A stretch of 64,000 nt of DNA from DASSQJ01 sp963726295. GTDB lineage: Bacteria > Actinomycetota > Actinomycetes > Actinomycetales > Dermatophilaceae. How positions within the stretch are numbered: position 1 is the stretch's first letter; every line of letters starts with the position of its first letter. The stretch lies in the NCBI GenBank assembly GCA_963726295.1, contig CAVSBW010000012.1:496001-560000 (forward strand), read 5' to 3'. Position numbers and translations under genes: made by a program. Below are positions 34,395 through 43,349 of this stretch, piece by piece. Under the pieces are notes generated by a model. The model had not been told where the DNA came from, did no database searches, and saw only the letters and a program-made list of their open reading frames with translations.

Positions 34395-35459
34395 ATGGAT
34401 GCCGAGACCCGGGCGCGACGCGACGCCTGCCACACCTTCGTGCACGCCGACGGGCCCGTCCGCCCCGCCGAGCTGCTGGCGCTCGTGCCGGGCGACGTCG
34501 CCGTCGACGTCTACGGCGAGGGCGGCGTGGTCGCCGAGCTCGAGGCGCGGGTGGCGACCCTGCTCGAGCGCCCGGCCGCCGTCTTCCTGCCGAGCGGGAC
34601 GATGGCCCAGGGCGCGGTCCTGCGCGTCCACGCCTCGACGCGGACCAGCCGCACCGTGCTGTGGCACCCGATGTGCCACCTGGACACCCACGAGCTCCAG
34701 GCGCACCACCACCTGCACGGCCTGGTCGGTCGACCGGTGGGGAGCGCCGACCGGGTCCTGACGCTCGACGACCTGGAGGCGGTGGCCGAGCCCGTTGCCG
34801 CGCTCCTGCTCGAGCTGCCGCAACGTGACCTCGGCGGGCGGCTGCCTGACTGGGACGACCTGCGGGCCCAGGTGGCGTGGGCCCGCGGGCGCGGCGCCGC
34901 GGTGCACCTGGACGGAGCCCGGCTCTGGGAGGCCGCCGCGGGGTACGGGCGGTCGCCGGCCGAGGTCGCTGCGCCCTTCGACTCGGTCTACGTCTCGTTC
35001 TACAAGGGGATCGGGGCCCTGGCGGGCTGCTGCGTCGCCGGCGACGGGGAGCTGGTGGCCGGGGTGCGAGAGTGGCGGACCCGCCTGGGCGGCACCCTCC
35101 ACGGGCTGTGGCCCGCCGCCGCCACCGCGCTCGCCCTCCTGCCCGGCCGCCTCGAGCAGATGCCCGCCCGGCTCGAGCACGCGCGGGCCGTGGCCGCCGC
35201 CCTCGCCGACGTGACCGGGGTACGGGCCGGCCCGCCCGAGCCGCAGACCTCGATGATGCACCTCTTCCTCGACACCACGCGCGACGCCTTCGAGGCTGCC
35301 TCCCGCCGGCTCGCCGACGAAGGGGTGTGGACGTGGCCCACGGCGTCGTCCACGGCCGACCCGAGCGTCGTACGCGTCGAGCTGGCCGTCGGCACCGCCA
35401 CCCTGGCGATGGGGCCCGCCCGGGTCGCGGCGCTGGTGGGCGCCCTGCTCGCCACGTGA
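34395..35459 (+). CDS. Threonine aldolase-like PLP enzyme
   Basis: The 354-residue fold-type I PLP enzyme belongs to the beta-eliminating lyase / low-specificity threonine aldolase family. Landmarks are DVYGEGGVVAELE, PSGTMAQ, the cofactor-binding HLDGARLWEAA (D173) and the PLP Lys K204 in SFYKGIGALAGC. Threonine aldolases normally have a PSGTMANQ loop and cleave threonine to glycine and acetaldehyde; the substrate here is not certain. It is divergent from pgsA. CACGAT, an imperfect -10 box, lies exactly 6 nt before the ATG, so it may be another leaderless gene. Confidence 0.85.
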   Translation: MDAETRARRDACHTFVHADGPVRPAELLALVPGDVAVDVYGEGGVVAELEARVATLLERPAAVFLPSGTMAQGAVLRVHASTRTSRTVLWHPMCHLDTHELQAHHHLHGLVGRPVGSADRVLTLDDLEAVAEPVAALLLELPQRDLGGRLPDWDDLRAQVAWARGRGAAVHLDGARLWEAAAGYGRSPAEVAAPFDSVYVSFYKGIGALAGCCVAGDGELVAGVREWRTRLGGTLHGLWPAAATALALLPGRLEQMPARLEHARAVAAALADVTGVRAGPPEPQTSMMHLFLDTTRDAFEAASRRLADEGVWTWPTASSTADPSVVRVELAVGTATLAMGPARVAALVGALLAT

Positions 35460-35538
35460 CGCACCCGGGTGAGCGGCCTCACCAACCACCGGTGCGCCTG
35501 CGCTTGTGCCCCGGCGCGGAAAGGAGTTGATTGGGCTC

Positions 35539-37647
35539 ATGAGCGGCACACCGACCCAGGCACCGAACGTCACCGACACCACGCGCATCCGCAACGTCGT
35601 CCTGGTCGGGCCGAGCGGCTCGGGCAAGTCACGCCTCTTCGACCACGTCGTCGACGCCCTGGTGCCCGGGAGCGCGAGCCGGGGCCAGACGGAGCCGACC
35701 ACGAGCATTCGAGCAGCGACGGTGGCGACGGGGGCGGTGGTGATGACCCTGGTCGACGCACCGGGGAACCCCGACTTCGTCGGGGAGGTGAGGGCGGGTC
35801 TGCGCGCTGCGGATGCCGCCCTCTTCGTCGTCTCGGCCGCGGACGGTGCCGACGCCCAGAGCCGGGCCCTCTGGCACGAGTGCGCGCTCGTCGGGATGCC
35901 GCGCGCCGTCGTCATCACCCAGCTCGACGCCAACGACGCCGACTACGAGGCGACGCTCGAGGACTGCCGCGCGCACTTCGGCCCCGGCATCCAGCCACTC
36001 GGGGTCCCCGTGCCCGGTGACCAGGGCGCGGTCACCTCCATCGCCGACCTGCTCCTCGGCGAGATCCACGACTACAGCGGGGGCACGCGCACGGTGCGCC
36101 CCGCCGGCGCCGAGCACGCGGACACCTTCGACACCCACCGTCCCTCGCTCATCGAGGGGATCATCGAGGAGTCCGAGGACTCCGGGCTCATGGACCGCTA
36201 CCTCGAGGGCGAGGAGCTCGACTTCGAGACCCTCGAGAAGGACCTCCTCACCGCCATCGCCCACGGCACCTTCCACCCCGTGCTGCCGCTCTCCGCCGAG
36301 AACGGCGCCGGCGTCCCGGTGCTCCTCCACCTCGTCGAGGCCGCGTTCCCCCACCCCGGCCTGCACCCGCTGCCCACGGTCACCCCGGTCGACGGCGGCG
36401 ACGCCGTCGAGCTCACGGCCGACCCGGACGGGCCGCTGGTCGCCGAGGTGGTCCACACCCGGTCCGACGCCTACGTGGGCCACCTCTCCCTCGTCCGGAT
36501 CTTCTCCGGCACCCTGCGCGCGGACCGGCCGGTGCACGTATCGGGCCACCTGGAGCTGCTGGGGCAGCCCACGGGCGAGGGCCACGCCCCGCACGACGAC
36601 GACGTCCGGCCCGGTGCCGTCGCGGCCCCCTTCGGCGACGAGCTGCTCGCGAAGACGGAGGCGGTCGCCGGAGAGGTCGTCGTCGTCACCAAGCTGGCCA
36701 GCGCACAGACGTCCGACACGGTCTCCGACCCCGGCCGGCCGCTCCTCGTCACGCCGTGGGCACTGCCCGACGCGCTGCTGCCGGCCGCCGTGTCGGCCTC
36801 CAGCCGGGCCGACGAGGACAAGATGCCGGTCGCCTTCCGCGAGCTCGCGGGCGAGGACCCGGCCCTGCGCATCGAGCACGACCCCGGTACCGGCCAGGTC
36901 CTGCTGTGGACCACCGGCCCGGCGCACCTCGACCTCGTCCTCGCACGGCTGCGCTCCCGCTACAACGTCGACGTCGAGCGGGTCCCCGTCAAGGTGGCGA
37001 TGAAGGAGACCGCGGTCGGGCGGTCGGAGGCGCAGGGGCGGCACGTCAAGCAGTCCGGTGGCCACGGCCAGTTCGCCGTGTGCCACCTCACGATCGAACC
37101 GCTCCCCCGCGGCTCCGGCGTCCAGTTCGACGAGGTCGTCGTGGGCGGCGCCGTGCCGCGCCAGTTCATCAGCAGCGTCGAGAAGGGCGTGCACCACCAG
37201 CTCGAGAAGGGTCTGCTGGCCGGGTGGCCGGTGGTCGATGTCAAGGTCACGCTGACCGACGGCAAGGCGCACAGCGTCGACTCCTCCGACGTCGCCTTCC
37301 AGACCGCCGCCGGGCTGGCCCTGCGCGAGCTCGCCTCGACGAGCACGATGTGCCTCCTCGAACCCATCGACACGGTCACCGTGACGGTCGACGACGACTA
37401 CCTCGGGGCCGTGATGACCGACGTCGGCACGCGCCGCGGCCAGATCGTCGGCTCGTACCCCGCCGACGGCGAGGCGGGCCGTTCCACCCTCGAGGCGGCC
37501 GTCCCGCAGCTCGAGCTGCTCGACTACGCCATCGCCCTGCGCTCCCTGGCCCACGGCACCGGCACCTTCCACCGCGAGCCGCGCGGCTACGAGGTTCTGC
37601 CCGAGCGGCTGGCCCGCGAGCACGTCGAGGCCGCGGCGCGGCACTGA
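35539..37647 (+). CDS. EF-G2-like translational GTPase, divergent G domain
   Basis: The 702-residue protein has the five-domain layout of elongation factor G and matches the actinobacterial EF-G2 / FusA2 group (Rv0120c type). Domain IV-V blocks are well kept (AVGRSEAQGRHVKQSGGHGQ, FISSVEKGVHHQLEKG). The G domain is unusual. The P-loop is GPSGSGKS (24-31) rather than AHIDAGKT. The Switch I RGITI motif is not visible. DAPGNPDF replaces DTPGHVDF, and G4 reads TQLD instead of NKMD. The start is ATG at 35539 with AAGGAG at 35521-35526. It probably is not the canonical translocase. Its role is unknown. Confidence 0.88.
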   Translation: MSGTPTQAPNVTDTTRIRNVVLVGPSGSGKSRLFDHVVDALVPGSASRGQTEPTTSIRAATVATGAVVMTLVDAPGNPDFVGEVRAGLRAADAALFVVSAADGADAQSRALWHECALVGMPRAVVITQLDANDADYEATLEDCRAHFGPGIQPLGVPVPGDQGAVTSIADLLLGEIHDYSGGTRTVRPAGAEHADTFDTHRPSLIEGIIEESEDSGLMDRYLEGEELDFETLEKDLLTAIAHGTFHPVLPLSAENGAGVPVLLHLVEAAFPHPGLHPLPTVTPVDGGDAVELTADPDGPLVAEVVHTRSDAYVGHLSLVRIFSGTLRADRPVHVSGHLELLGQPTGEGHAPHDDDVRPGAVAAPFGDELLAKTEAVAGEVVVVTKLASAQTSDTVSDPGRPLLVTPWALPDALLPAAVSASSRADEDKMPVAFRELAGEDPALRIEHDPGTGQVLLWTTGPAHLDLVLARLRSRYNVDVERVPVKVAMKETAVGRSEAQGRHVKQSGGHGQFAVCHLTIEPLPRGSGVQFDEVVVGGAVPRQFISSVEKGVHHQLEKGLLAGWPVVDVKVTLTDGKAHSVDSSDVAFQTAAGLALRELASTSTMCLLEPIDTVTVTVDDDYLGAVMTDVGTRRGQIVGSYPADGEAGRSTLEAAVPQLELLDYAIALRSLAHGTGTFHREPRGYEVLPERLAREHVEAAARH

Positions 37648-37653
37648 CCCCGG

Positions 37654-39960
37654 CTACCCGGCGGACGGCCCCGTGTCGTCGGGAACCAGCGTGAACGGCC
37701 CCTCCTCCTCCTGGGCGTTGTGCAGCCGGACCACGGCATAGAGCCCGTAGAGAAGGCGGCGGAGCTCGACGACGTCGGTGGGGACGGGTGGGTCCTCGGC
37801 AGTCACCGCGACGTGGCGGACCAGGGCCACCTGTCGCTCGATCTCGGCATGGGTGCGGCTCAGCGCCGCCGTGGCGTCGTGCCCGCCGAGGGCCCGGCCC
37901 ACGAGCGGGACGAGCAGCTCCTCCTCCGCGCGTTCGTGCGGGATGAGAGTCGCCTCCAGGCGTTCGACGAGGTCGAGGACCGGGCCCAGCCGCGTCGTGT
38001 CGTCGGTCAGGCCGTCGGCCACGGCCCGGATCCGCTCCACGTCCGGCAACACGGCGTCGTGCTCCGCGCGGAGCCGCCGGGCGACGTCTGCGTCCGCGAC
38101 CGAGAGCACCGGGGCGTGCATCCTCCCCGGAAGCAGCGCCCGCAGCGCGATCCCGATGGCGAGGACGTCGATGCCCTCCTGGAGCACGGCACCGGCCGCC
38201 GGGGGCAGGAGCCCGGCCGCGGCCGCCACCATCGCGACGAGCGAGAGTCCCATCCCCACGACCACCGCCTGCAGGGCCACCCGGCGCGATCGGCGGGCGA
38301 TGAGCACCGCGTCTGCGAGGGCGTCGACGCGGTCGACGGTGAGCACGACGTCGGCGGCCTCGCTCGACGCGGTCGCCCCGCGGGCGGCCAGGGCCACGCC
38401 CACCCCGGCGGCCGCGAGCGCTGGGGCGTCGTTGACCCCGTCGCCGACCATGACGGTGGGGGCGCCTGCCGACTCGTCGCGGATGACCCCGACCTTTCCG
38501 GCCGGGTCCAGTCCCGCGTGCACCCGGTCCACGCCCACGACCCTCCCGACCGCGGTGGCCACGTGCGTCTGGTCACCCGTCACGAGCACGACCCGCTCGA
38601 TCCCCACCTCGCGCAGCGCGCGGACCATCCGGGGGGCATCGGCGCGCACGGGGTCCTCGAGCAGCAACGCACCGACCGGCTCCCCGGCGACGGCCACCAG
38701 CACCGCCATCGAGCCGTCGAGGCCGGTACGGCGCACCACCTGCTCGACCCACGCCGGCGGGCGCCCCGGCACCACCCAGGCCACCGTGCCCAGCCGCACC
38801 TCGACGCCGTCGACGCGGCCACGAACCCCGCTGCCGTGCTGCTCCACGACGTCGCGGGGCTCGCTGAGCGCGATGCCGCGGTCGCGGGCGGCGGCCACCA
38901 CGGAGTCGGCGAGCACGTGCGGCGAGAGCTGGTCGAGGGAGGCGGCGAGCCGCAGCACCTCGTCGGCGTCCGGGCCGGACGGTGCCGTGACGACGTCCGT
39001 GACGGTGGGGCGCCCCTGCGTCAGGGTCCCGGTCTTGTCGAACAGGAGCACGCGGCCGGCGGCCAGCCGCTCCAGCGCACCGCCGCCCTTGACGACCACG
39101 CCACGGGCGGCGGCCCGGGACAGGCCCGACATCACGGCGATCGGGGCGGCCAGCAGAAGCGGGCACGGTGTCGCCACCACGAGTACCGCGACGGCCCGCA
39201 CGGGGTCCCCCGCCCACGCCCAGGCCCCTCCGGCCAGGGCGAGGGTCACGGGGACGAAGGCGAGGGCGTAGCGGTCGGCCGCGCGGACGAACGGGGCCGA
39301 GGACGCCCTCGCCTGCTCGACCAGCCGCACCAGCCCCGCGTACGTGGACTCCGCCGCCGTCGAGGTCGCCACCAGCTCGAGGGGCGAACCGGCGTTGACG
39401 ACACCGCTGCGCACCTCCTCACCGGCCTCGCGCTCGACGGGAAGGGGCTCCCCGGTGAGGGCCGACTCGTCCAGCGTGGCGGCCGCGACCAGCCGGCCGT
39501 CGACCGGTACGACCTCCCCGCCGGCCACGAGCACGTGGTCGCCGCGGACCACGTCCTCCACCGGCACGTCCTCGACCCCGTCCGGACCCCGGCGCCGGGC
39601 CCGACGGGGCGCCCTTTCGACGAGCAGGCTGAGCTGCCGGCGCGCGCGTGCCCCGGCCCGCGCCTCGAGCATCCGGCCCGAGGCCAGCATCACCGTGACC
39701 ACGGCGCCGGCGAAGGGCTCACCCACGACCAGCGCGCCGGCGAGCGCGAGGACGGCGATGACGTCGACGGTGGGCTCCCGTCGTCGTGCGGCACCCACGG
39801 TCCACCAGCTCGAGGCGAGGAGGCCGAGCACGGCGCCGGCGGTCCACGGCGCCGACGCCCACTCCTGGAGGCCCACGATCCACGCCACGGCTCCGGCAGC
39901 GAGGAGGACCACCGAGAGCACGAACAGGGCGGTACCCGCCCGCTCGCGTGAGGGGCTCAT
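37654..39960 (-). CDS. P1B-type metal ATPase with C-terminal hemerythrin domain
   Basis: The 768-residue pump has TGE (169-171), phosphorylation site DKTGT (308-312), the P1B HP motif (S345-P-H347), GDGVND (505-510), and the intramembrane metal motif TPCP (264-267) instead of CPC or SPC. There is no N-terminal metal-binding domain. TPCP defines subgroup P1B-5, and several members carry a C-terminal hemerythrin domain, reported for Fe/Ni export (Nia). Here residues about 615-755 supply H633, H674-x3-E678, H703 and H746-x3-E750, a plausible diiron ligand set. I infer an iron or nickel/cobalt exporter with a built-in sensor. The gene is monocistronic. Confidence 0.88.
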   Translation of the reverse strand: MSPSRERAGTALFVLSVVLLAAGAVAWIVGLQEWASAPWTAGAVLGLLASSWWTVGAARRREPTVDVIAVLALAGALVVGEPFAGAVVTVMLASGRMLEARAGARARRQLSLLVERAPRRARRRGPDGVEDVPVEDVVRGDHVLVAGGEVVPVDGRLVAAATLDESALTGEPLPVEREAGEEVRSGVVNAGSPLELVATSTAAESTYAGLVRLVEQARASSAPFVRAADRYALAFVPVTLALAGGAWAWAGDPVRAVAVLVVATPCPLLLAAPIAVMSGLSRAAARGVVVKGGGALERLAAGRVLLFDKTGTLTQGRPTVTDVVTAPSGPDADEVLRLAASLDQLSPHVLADSVVAAARDRGIALSEPRDVVEQHGSGVRGRVDGVEVRLGTVAWVVPGRPPAWVEQVVRRTGLDGSMAVLVAVAGEPVGALLLEDPVRADAPRMVRALREVGIERVVLVTGDQTHVATAVGRVVGVDRVHAGLDPAGKVGVIRDESAGAPTVMVGDGVNDAPALAAAGVGVALAARGATASSEAADVVLTVDRVDALADAVLIARRSRRVALQAVVVGMGLSLVAMVAAAAGLLPPAAGAVLQEGIDVLAIGIALRALLPGRMHAPVLSVADADVARRLRAEHDAVLPDVERIRAVADGLTDDTTRLGPVLDLVERLEATLIPHERAEEELLVPLVGRALGGHDATAALSRTHAEIERQVALVRHVAVTAEDPPVPTDVVELRRLLYGLYAVVRLHNAQEEEGPFTLVPDDTGPSAG

Positions 39961-40019
39961 CTGTCCATCGTGGCACCGCCCCGAGACCCCGCCGCGCCGG
40001 TGCGACGGGGCTCACGGCG

Positions 40020-40559
40020 TCAGCCCGGCCAGTGCGCGACGAGCCGCTCGCGCACGTCCTCCAGCAGCACCGGCAACGCCTTCGTGCGGGCGACGATGGG
40101 CAGGAAGTTGCTGTCGCCACCCCACCGTGGCACCACGTGCTGGTGCAGGTGGGCCGCGACGCCGGCGCCCGCGACGGCGCCCTGGTTCATGCCGAGGTTG
40201 AAGCCCATCGGCTGGGAGGCCGCCTCGAGCGCCCGCACCGACGCCTTGGTCAGTGCCGTGAACTCGGTGGTCTCCTCGTCGGTGAGGTCCACGTAGAGCG
40301 CCACGTGCCGGTAGGGGCAGACGAGCACGTGACCGGGGTTGTACGGGAACAGGTTGAGCACCACGTAGCCGTACTCGCCGCGGTGGACCACGAGGCCCTC
40401 GGCGTCGTCCTTGCCCGGGGCGGCACAGAACGGACAGCCGTCGCCCGGGTCGGGGTCGGGGCGGTCACCCTCGATGTAGACCATCCGGTGCGGCGTCCAG
40501 AGCCGCTCGAAGCCGTCGGGCTCGCCGGCGAAGGCCGCGGGATCCTCGTGGTCCGGCAT
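40020..40559 (-). CDS. HIT-family hydrolase / Ap4A phosphorylase-like
   Basis: The 179-residue protein has the HIT active site HLHQHVVPRW, a zinc-type CPFC motif near residue 42, and LNLFPYNPGHVLVCPYRHV. It matches the actinobacterial HIT protein next to thrS and pgsA (Rv2613c, an Ap4A phosphorylase). In that species it directly joins the two, whereas here the threonine aldolase, EF-G2 and ATPase genes separate it from pgsA. TAGGAT lies 6 nt before the ATG, so the message is probably leaderless. Confidence 0.92.
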   Translation of the reverse strand: MPDHEDPAAFAGEPDGFERLWTPHRMVYIEGDRPDPDPGDGCPFCAAPGKDDAEGLVVHRGEYGYVVLNLFPYNPGHVLVCPYRHVALYVDLTDEETTEFTALTKASVRALEAASQPMGFNLGMNQGAVAGAGVAAHLHQHVVPRWGGDSNFLPIVARTKALPVLLEDVRERLVAHWPG

Positions 40560-40565
40560 GCACCG

Positions 40566-40571
40566 ATCCTA
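40566..40571 (-). promoter_or_regulatory. Candidate -10 box, leaderless HIT transcript
   Basis: TAGGAT on the minus strand lies exactly 6 nt before the HIT ATG. Confidence 0.4.
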
Positions 40572-40611
40572 GGGCGGCCCACCGGCTCGCCGACGTGCAA
40601 GGGTGCCGTCC

Positions 40612-41100
40612 GTGACCACCGCCGACCTCACGGTGCGCCGGGCCGTCGCGGCCGACGTGCCCGCCCTCGCCGACCTGTTCCGCCGTGTCCGCGCCGAGAG
40701 CGTGCCGGCCATCCCGCCGATCGCGCACCCGCCGGACACGGTGGAGCCGTTCCTCGCGGGGGTCGTCGGGGAGTCGGTGGTCTGGCTGGCCGAGGACGAC
40801 GGCCGCGCCGTGGGCTTCATGGCCCTCGGGCCGGACGGCGTCCTGGACCACCTCTACGTCGACGGCGACCACACAGGCCACGGCCTGGGCGCCCGGCTCC
40901 TCGGCCTGGCCAGGGACGCCCACCCCACCGGCCTGGCGCTGTGGACCTTCGCCGCCAACACCGGCGCCCGCCGCTTCTACGCGCGCCACGGGTTCGTCGA
41001 GGTGGGGGGAACCGACGGCGACAACGACGAGGGCGAACCCGACATCCGGATGGAGTGGCGTCCCGGTGCGCCGGTCAGCGCAGGTGGCTCGCCCCGTTGA
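40612..41100 (+). CDS. GNAT family N-acetyltransferase
   Basis: The 162-residue acetyltransferase has the GNAT core: an N-terminal VRRAVAADVPALADLF, strand LYVDGDHTGHGLGARLLGLA with the acetyl-CoA loop (HGLGAR, Q/RxxGxG/A-like), and the late ANTGARRFYARHGFVEVGG. The substrate is unknown. I chose the GTG at 40612, 8 nt after AAGGG, over one three codons upstream. It is divergent from the HIT gene and its 3' end overlaps the convergent SDR gene by 26 bp. Confidence 0.88.
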   Translation: MTTADLTVRRAVAADVPALADLFRRVRAESVPAIPPIAHPPDTVEPFLAGVVGESVVWLAEDDGRAVGFMALGPDGVLDHLYVDGDHTGHGLGARLLGLARDAHPTGLALWTFAANTGARRFYARHGFVEVGGTDGDNDEGEPDIRMEWRPGAPVSAGGSPR

Positions 41101-41893
41101 GGTCGAGGACCGCGCCGCTCGCCCACTCGAGCTCCGGAGCGGCGAGCGCGACCACGGCGGCCGCCACCTCCTCGGGCTCGGCCACCCGATCGAACGGGCT
41201 CTGCGCCCGGACCGCCGCCGCGGCCTCGGGGTCGGCCATGGCGTAGCCGGCCATCTCGGTACGGATGAAGCCCGGTGCCACCGAGGTCACCGCCACGCCG
41301 TGCCGGCCGAGGTGCTGGGCCATCGACTGCCCGAAGGAGTGAAGCCCCGCCTTCGACGCGCCGTAGGCGGGGATGTCGGGCTCGCCGCGGTACGCCCCCC
41401 GGGAGCCGATGTTGACGACCCGGCCCACAGGTACACCGTCGGGGGGCGCGACGTCGAGCATGTGCCGGCCGATGCACCACGTGAGGTTGGCCGGGCCGAG
41501 CAGGTTGGTGGCGAGGGTGCGCTGCCACACCGCCACCCAGTCGTCGTACGACGTGTCGTCGAGGGGGTGGTCGCCGCGTCGGCTCCCGCCCGAACCCGGC
41601 GGCACGATGAGGGCCGCGTTGTTGACGAGGACGTCGACGCGGCCGACCGCCCGCACCGCCGCGTCCGCGAGCTCCCGCACCGCCTCCGGGTCCGCGAGGT
41701 CTGCCGCCACGCGTGCGTGGCCCGTCCCGTCGAGCGAGCCGAGAACGTCCTCGGCGAGGTCGCGGCTGTGGTCCCCGCTGTGGTGCACCACCACGCGGTC
41801 GCCGCGCGCGGCGAAGGCCCGGGCGACCGCCGCCCCCACGCCGCGCGAGGAGCCGGTGACGAGCACCCCCCGGGAGGGCGTCGGAGTGGCCAC
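41075..41893 (-). CDS. Short-chain dehydrogenase/reductase
   Basis: The 272-residue classical SDR has the cofactor motif TGSSRGVGAAVA near residue 14, NNAALIVPP, the catalytic Ser in VVNIGSRGAYRG, and Y-x3-K in AYGASKAGLHSF. VAPGFIRTEM is the usual post-catalytic block. It is most like 3-oxoacyl-ACP-reductase-type SDRs; the substrate is not known. TAGGGT lies 6 nt before the GTG at 41893, suggesting a leaderless start. The gene is divergent from the AraC regulator, so both may be controlled together. Confidence 0.9.
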   Translation of the reverse strand: MATPTPSRGVLVTGSSRGVGAAVARAFAARGDRVVVHHSGDHSRDLAEDVLGSLDGTGHARVAADLADPEAVRELADAAVRAVGRVDVLVNNAALIVPPGSGGSRRGDHPLDDTSYDDWVAVWQRTLATNLLGPANLTWCIGRHMLDVAPPDGVPVGRVVNIGSRGAYRGEPDIPAYGASKAGLHSFGQSMAQHLGRHGVAVTSVAPGFIRTEMAGYAMADPEAAAAVRAQSPFDRVAEPEEVAAAVVALAAPELEWASGAVLDLNGASHLR

Positions 41894-41899
41894 CGCGCC

Positions 41900-41905
41900 A
41901 CCCTA
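41900..41905 (-). promoter_or_regulatory. Candidate -10 box, leaderless SDR transcript
   Basis: TAGGGT on the minus strand lies exactly 6 nt before the SDR GTG. Confidence 0.35.
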
Positions 41906-41943
41906 GCCGTGCCAGACTGCGGCGTCCGGACCGAGGAGATGTG

Positions 41944-42384
41944 ATGGCCCAGTTGCCCCCGAGCCGCCACCTGCTGCGGGCCAGGGACCTCGCGGACCGG
42001 TGCTATGCCGAGCCCCTCACGGTGTCCGACCTCGCCGCCGCCGCCCGGCTCTCGCCGGCGCACTTCAGCCGCACGTTCCGCCGCACCTTCGGCGAGTCGC
42101 CGCACCGGTACCTCCTCTCCCGCCGGCTGGAGCGGGCGGCCGCGCTGCTGCGTTCGACCGACTGGTCGGTGGCCCGGGTGGGCACCGCCGTCGGCTTCGC
42201 CAGCGTGGGCTCCTTCACGACGAGCTTCGGCCGCACCTACGGGCTGACCCCGACCGCCTACCGCGCCTCGCGCCCGCCGGCGGCCGACCTGGCGCGGGTG
42301 CCGGCGTGCGTCGTCCGCAGCTGGGCGCGACCGCAGGTGCGCACGTTTCGAGAAGACGCGGCCACCCCGGGCACGGTGGACTAG
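41944..42384 (+). CDS. AraC-family transcriptional regulator (DNA-binding domain only)
   Basis: The 146-residue protein is essentially a lone AraC DNA-binding domain: HTH 1 in PLTVSDLAAAARLSPAHFSRTFRRTFGES and HTH 2 in WSVARVGTAVGFASVGSFTTSF, ending with YGLTPTAYR. There is no sensor domain, only a short C-terminal tail. GAGGAG lies about 6 nt before the ATG. It is followed after 36 nt by a VOC protein, and this regulator-plus-VOC pair is common in actinobacteria. The VOC protein may serve as its effector or target. Confidence 0.92.
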   Translation: MAQLPPSRHLLRARDLADRCYAEPLTVSDLAAAARLSPAHFSRTFRRTFGESPHRYLLSRRLERAAALLRSTDWSVARVGTAVGFASVGSFTTSFGRTYGLTPTAYRASRPPAADLARVPACVVRSWARPQVRTFREDAATPGTVD

Positions 42385-42420
42385 GGGACGCCACCACGAC
42401 GCCCACCGAAGGAGCCCGCA

Positions 42421-42846
42421 GTGCTCAGCATCGCCACCACCCAGCTCTGGGTCCACGACCAGGACCTCGCCCTCGACTTCTGGACCACCAAGATCGGCAT
42501 GGAGGTCCGCAGCGACGTCACGATGCCCGAGATGGGCGACTTCCGGTGGCTCACCGTGGGGGCCCCCGGGCAGCCGGACGTCGCCATCGTCCTCATGGCG
42601 GTGCCCGGGGCCCCGATCATGGACGACCGGACCCGCGAACAGGTGCTCGACGTCATGGGGAAGGGGTTTGCCGGTGCCGTCTTCCTCACCACGGACGACT
42701 GCCAGAACGCCTACGAGGAGCTGAGCGCCCGGGGGGTCGAGTTCACCAGCGCCCCGGAGCGGCAGCCCTACGGTGTCGACTGCGGCTTGCGCGACCCCTC
42801 GGGGAACACCGTGCGGCTCACCCAGCTGGACGCGGACTTCGGCTGA
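42421..42846 (+). CDS. VOC (glyoxalase/bleomycin-resistance) protein
   Basis: The 141-residue vicinal-oxygen-chelate protein has paired beta-alpha-beta modules: ATTQLWVHDQDLALDFWTTKI in the first and VFLTTDDCQNAYEELSARGVEF in the second. It ends with the typical DPSGNTVRLTQ. The substrate is unknown. The GTG start has AAGGAG 7 nt upstream. It is probably co-transcribed with the AraC gene. The 3' end overlaps the convergent GNAT gene by 29 bp. Confidence 0.9.
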   Translation: MLSIATTQLWVHDQDLALDFWTTKIGMEVRSDVTMPEMGDFRWLTVGAPGQPDVAIVLMAVPGAPIMDDRTREQVLDVMGKGFAGAVFLTTDDCQNAYEELSARGVEFTSAPERQPYGVDCGLRDPSGNTVRLTQLDADFG

Positions 42847-43294
42847 GACGGACCTCGAGGAGCCCGTCCGACGGCTCGACGAACCCGATCCTCGAGTACA
42901 GGGAGCGGGCCTCCTCGGTGGCGTTGAGCTGCACCCGGTCGACGCCCTGGACCTCGCACCACGCGAGCACGGTTCGGATCATCCGCTCCCCCAGACCCCG
43001 GCCGCGGGCCTCCGTGGTGACGTACACGAAGGAGAGGTGCATCCAGGCCGAGGACGTGCGCCCGGGGCTGGGCAGCTTGCGGACCAGCGTCCCGTGCGCG
43101 GCGCCGAGCGGGTTGTGGTGTGCGTCCTCCGCGAGCCAGGTCTGACGCGAGCGGTCGCGCAGCCACGCGTCGGCGAGGGTGTCGAGGAAGCCGGGCGGGA
43201 TCTCCCTGCCCCACTCCCGCTCCGCCTGCAGGTGCAGCGCGGCCACGGCGAAGGCGTCCCGCGGTTCGGCCGTGCGCACCACGACGGGCTCCAT
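42818..43294 (-). CDS. GNAT family N-acetyltransferase
   Basis: The 158-residue acetyltransferase has VVRTAEPRDAFAVAALHLQ at the N-terminus, the acetyl-CoA loop in VTTEARGRGLGERMIRTVL (R-G-R-G-L-G), and LNATEEARSLYSRIGFVEP at the C-terminus. The substrate is unknown. Upstream in-frame Met codons would add 4 or 10 residues; the ATG at 43294 begins directly at the conserved strand. Confidence 0.88.
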   Translation of the reverse strand: MEPVVVRTAEPRDAFAVAALHLQAEREWGREIPPGFLDTLADAWLRDRSRQTWLAEDAHHNPLGAAHGTLVRKLPSPGRTSSAWMHLSFVYVTTEARGRGLGERMIRTVLAWCEVQGVDRVQLNATEEARSLYSRIGFVEPSDGLLEVRLSRSPRPAG

Positions 43295-43349
43295 GGGTCC
43301 GAGCATGTCATGTCGGCCGCGCACCCGCGCGGGAGCGCGACGGCCCGGC

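Noticed and set aside
33999..35933. Minus-strand frame of 644 codons over the threonine aldolase and EF-G2 starts
   Set aside because: It is low in complexity, overlaps three recognised genes and has no family features.
37720..39951. Long open frame (743 codons) opposite the P1B-type ATPase
   Set aside because: Same reason: the opposite strand encodes a complete ATPase with all motifs, and this frame has none.
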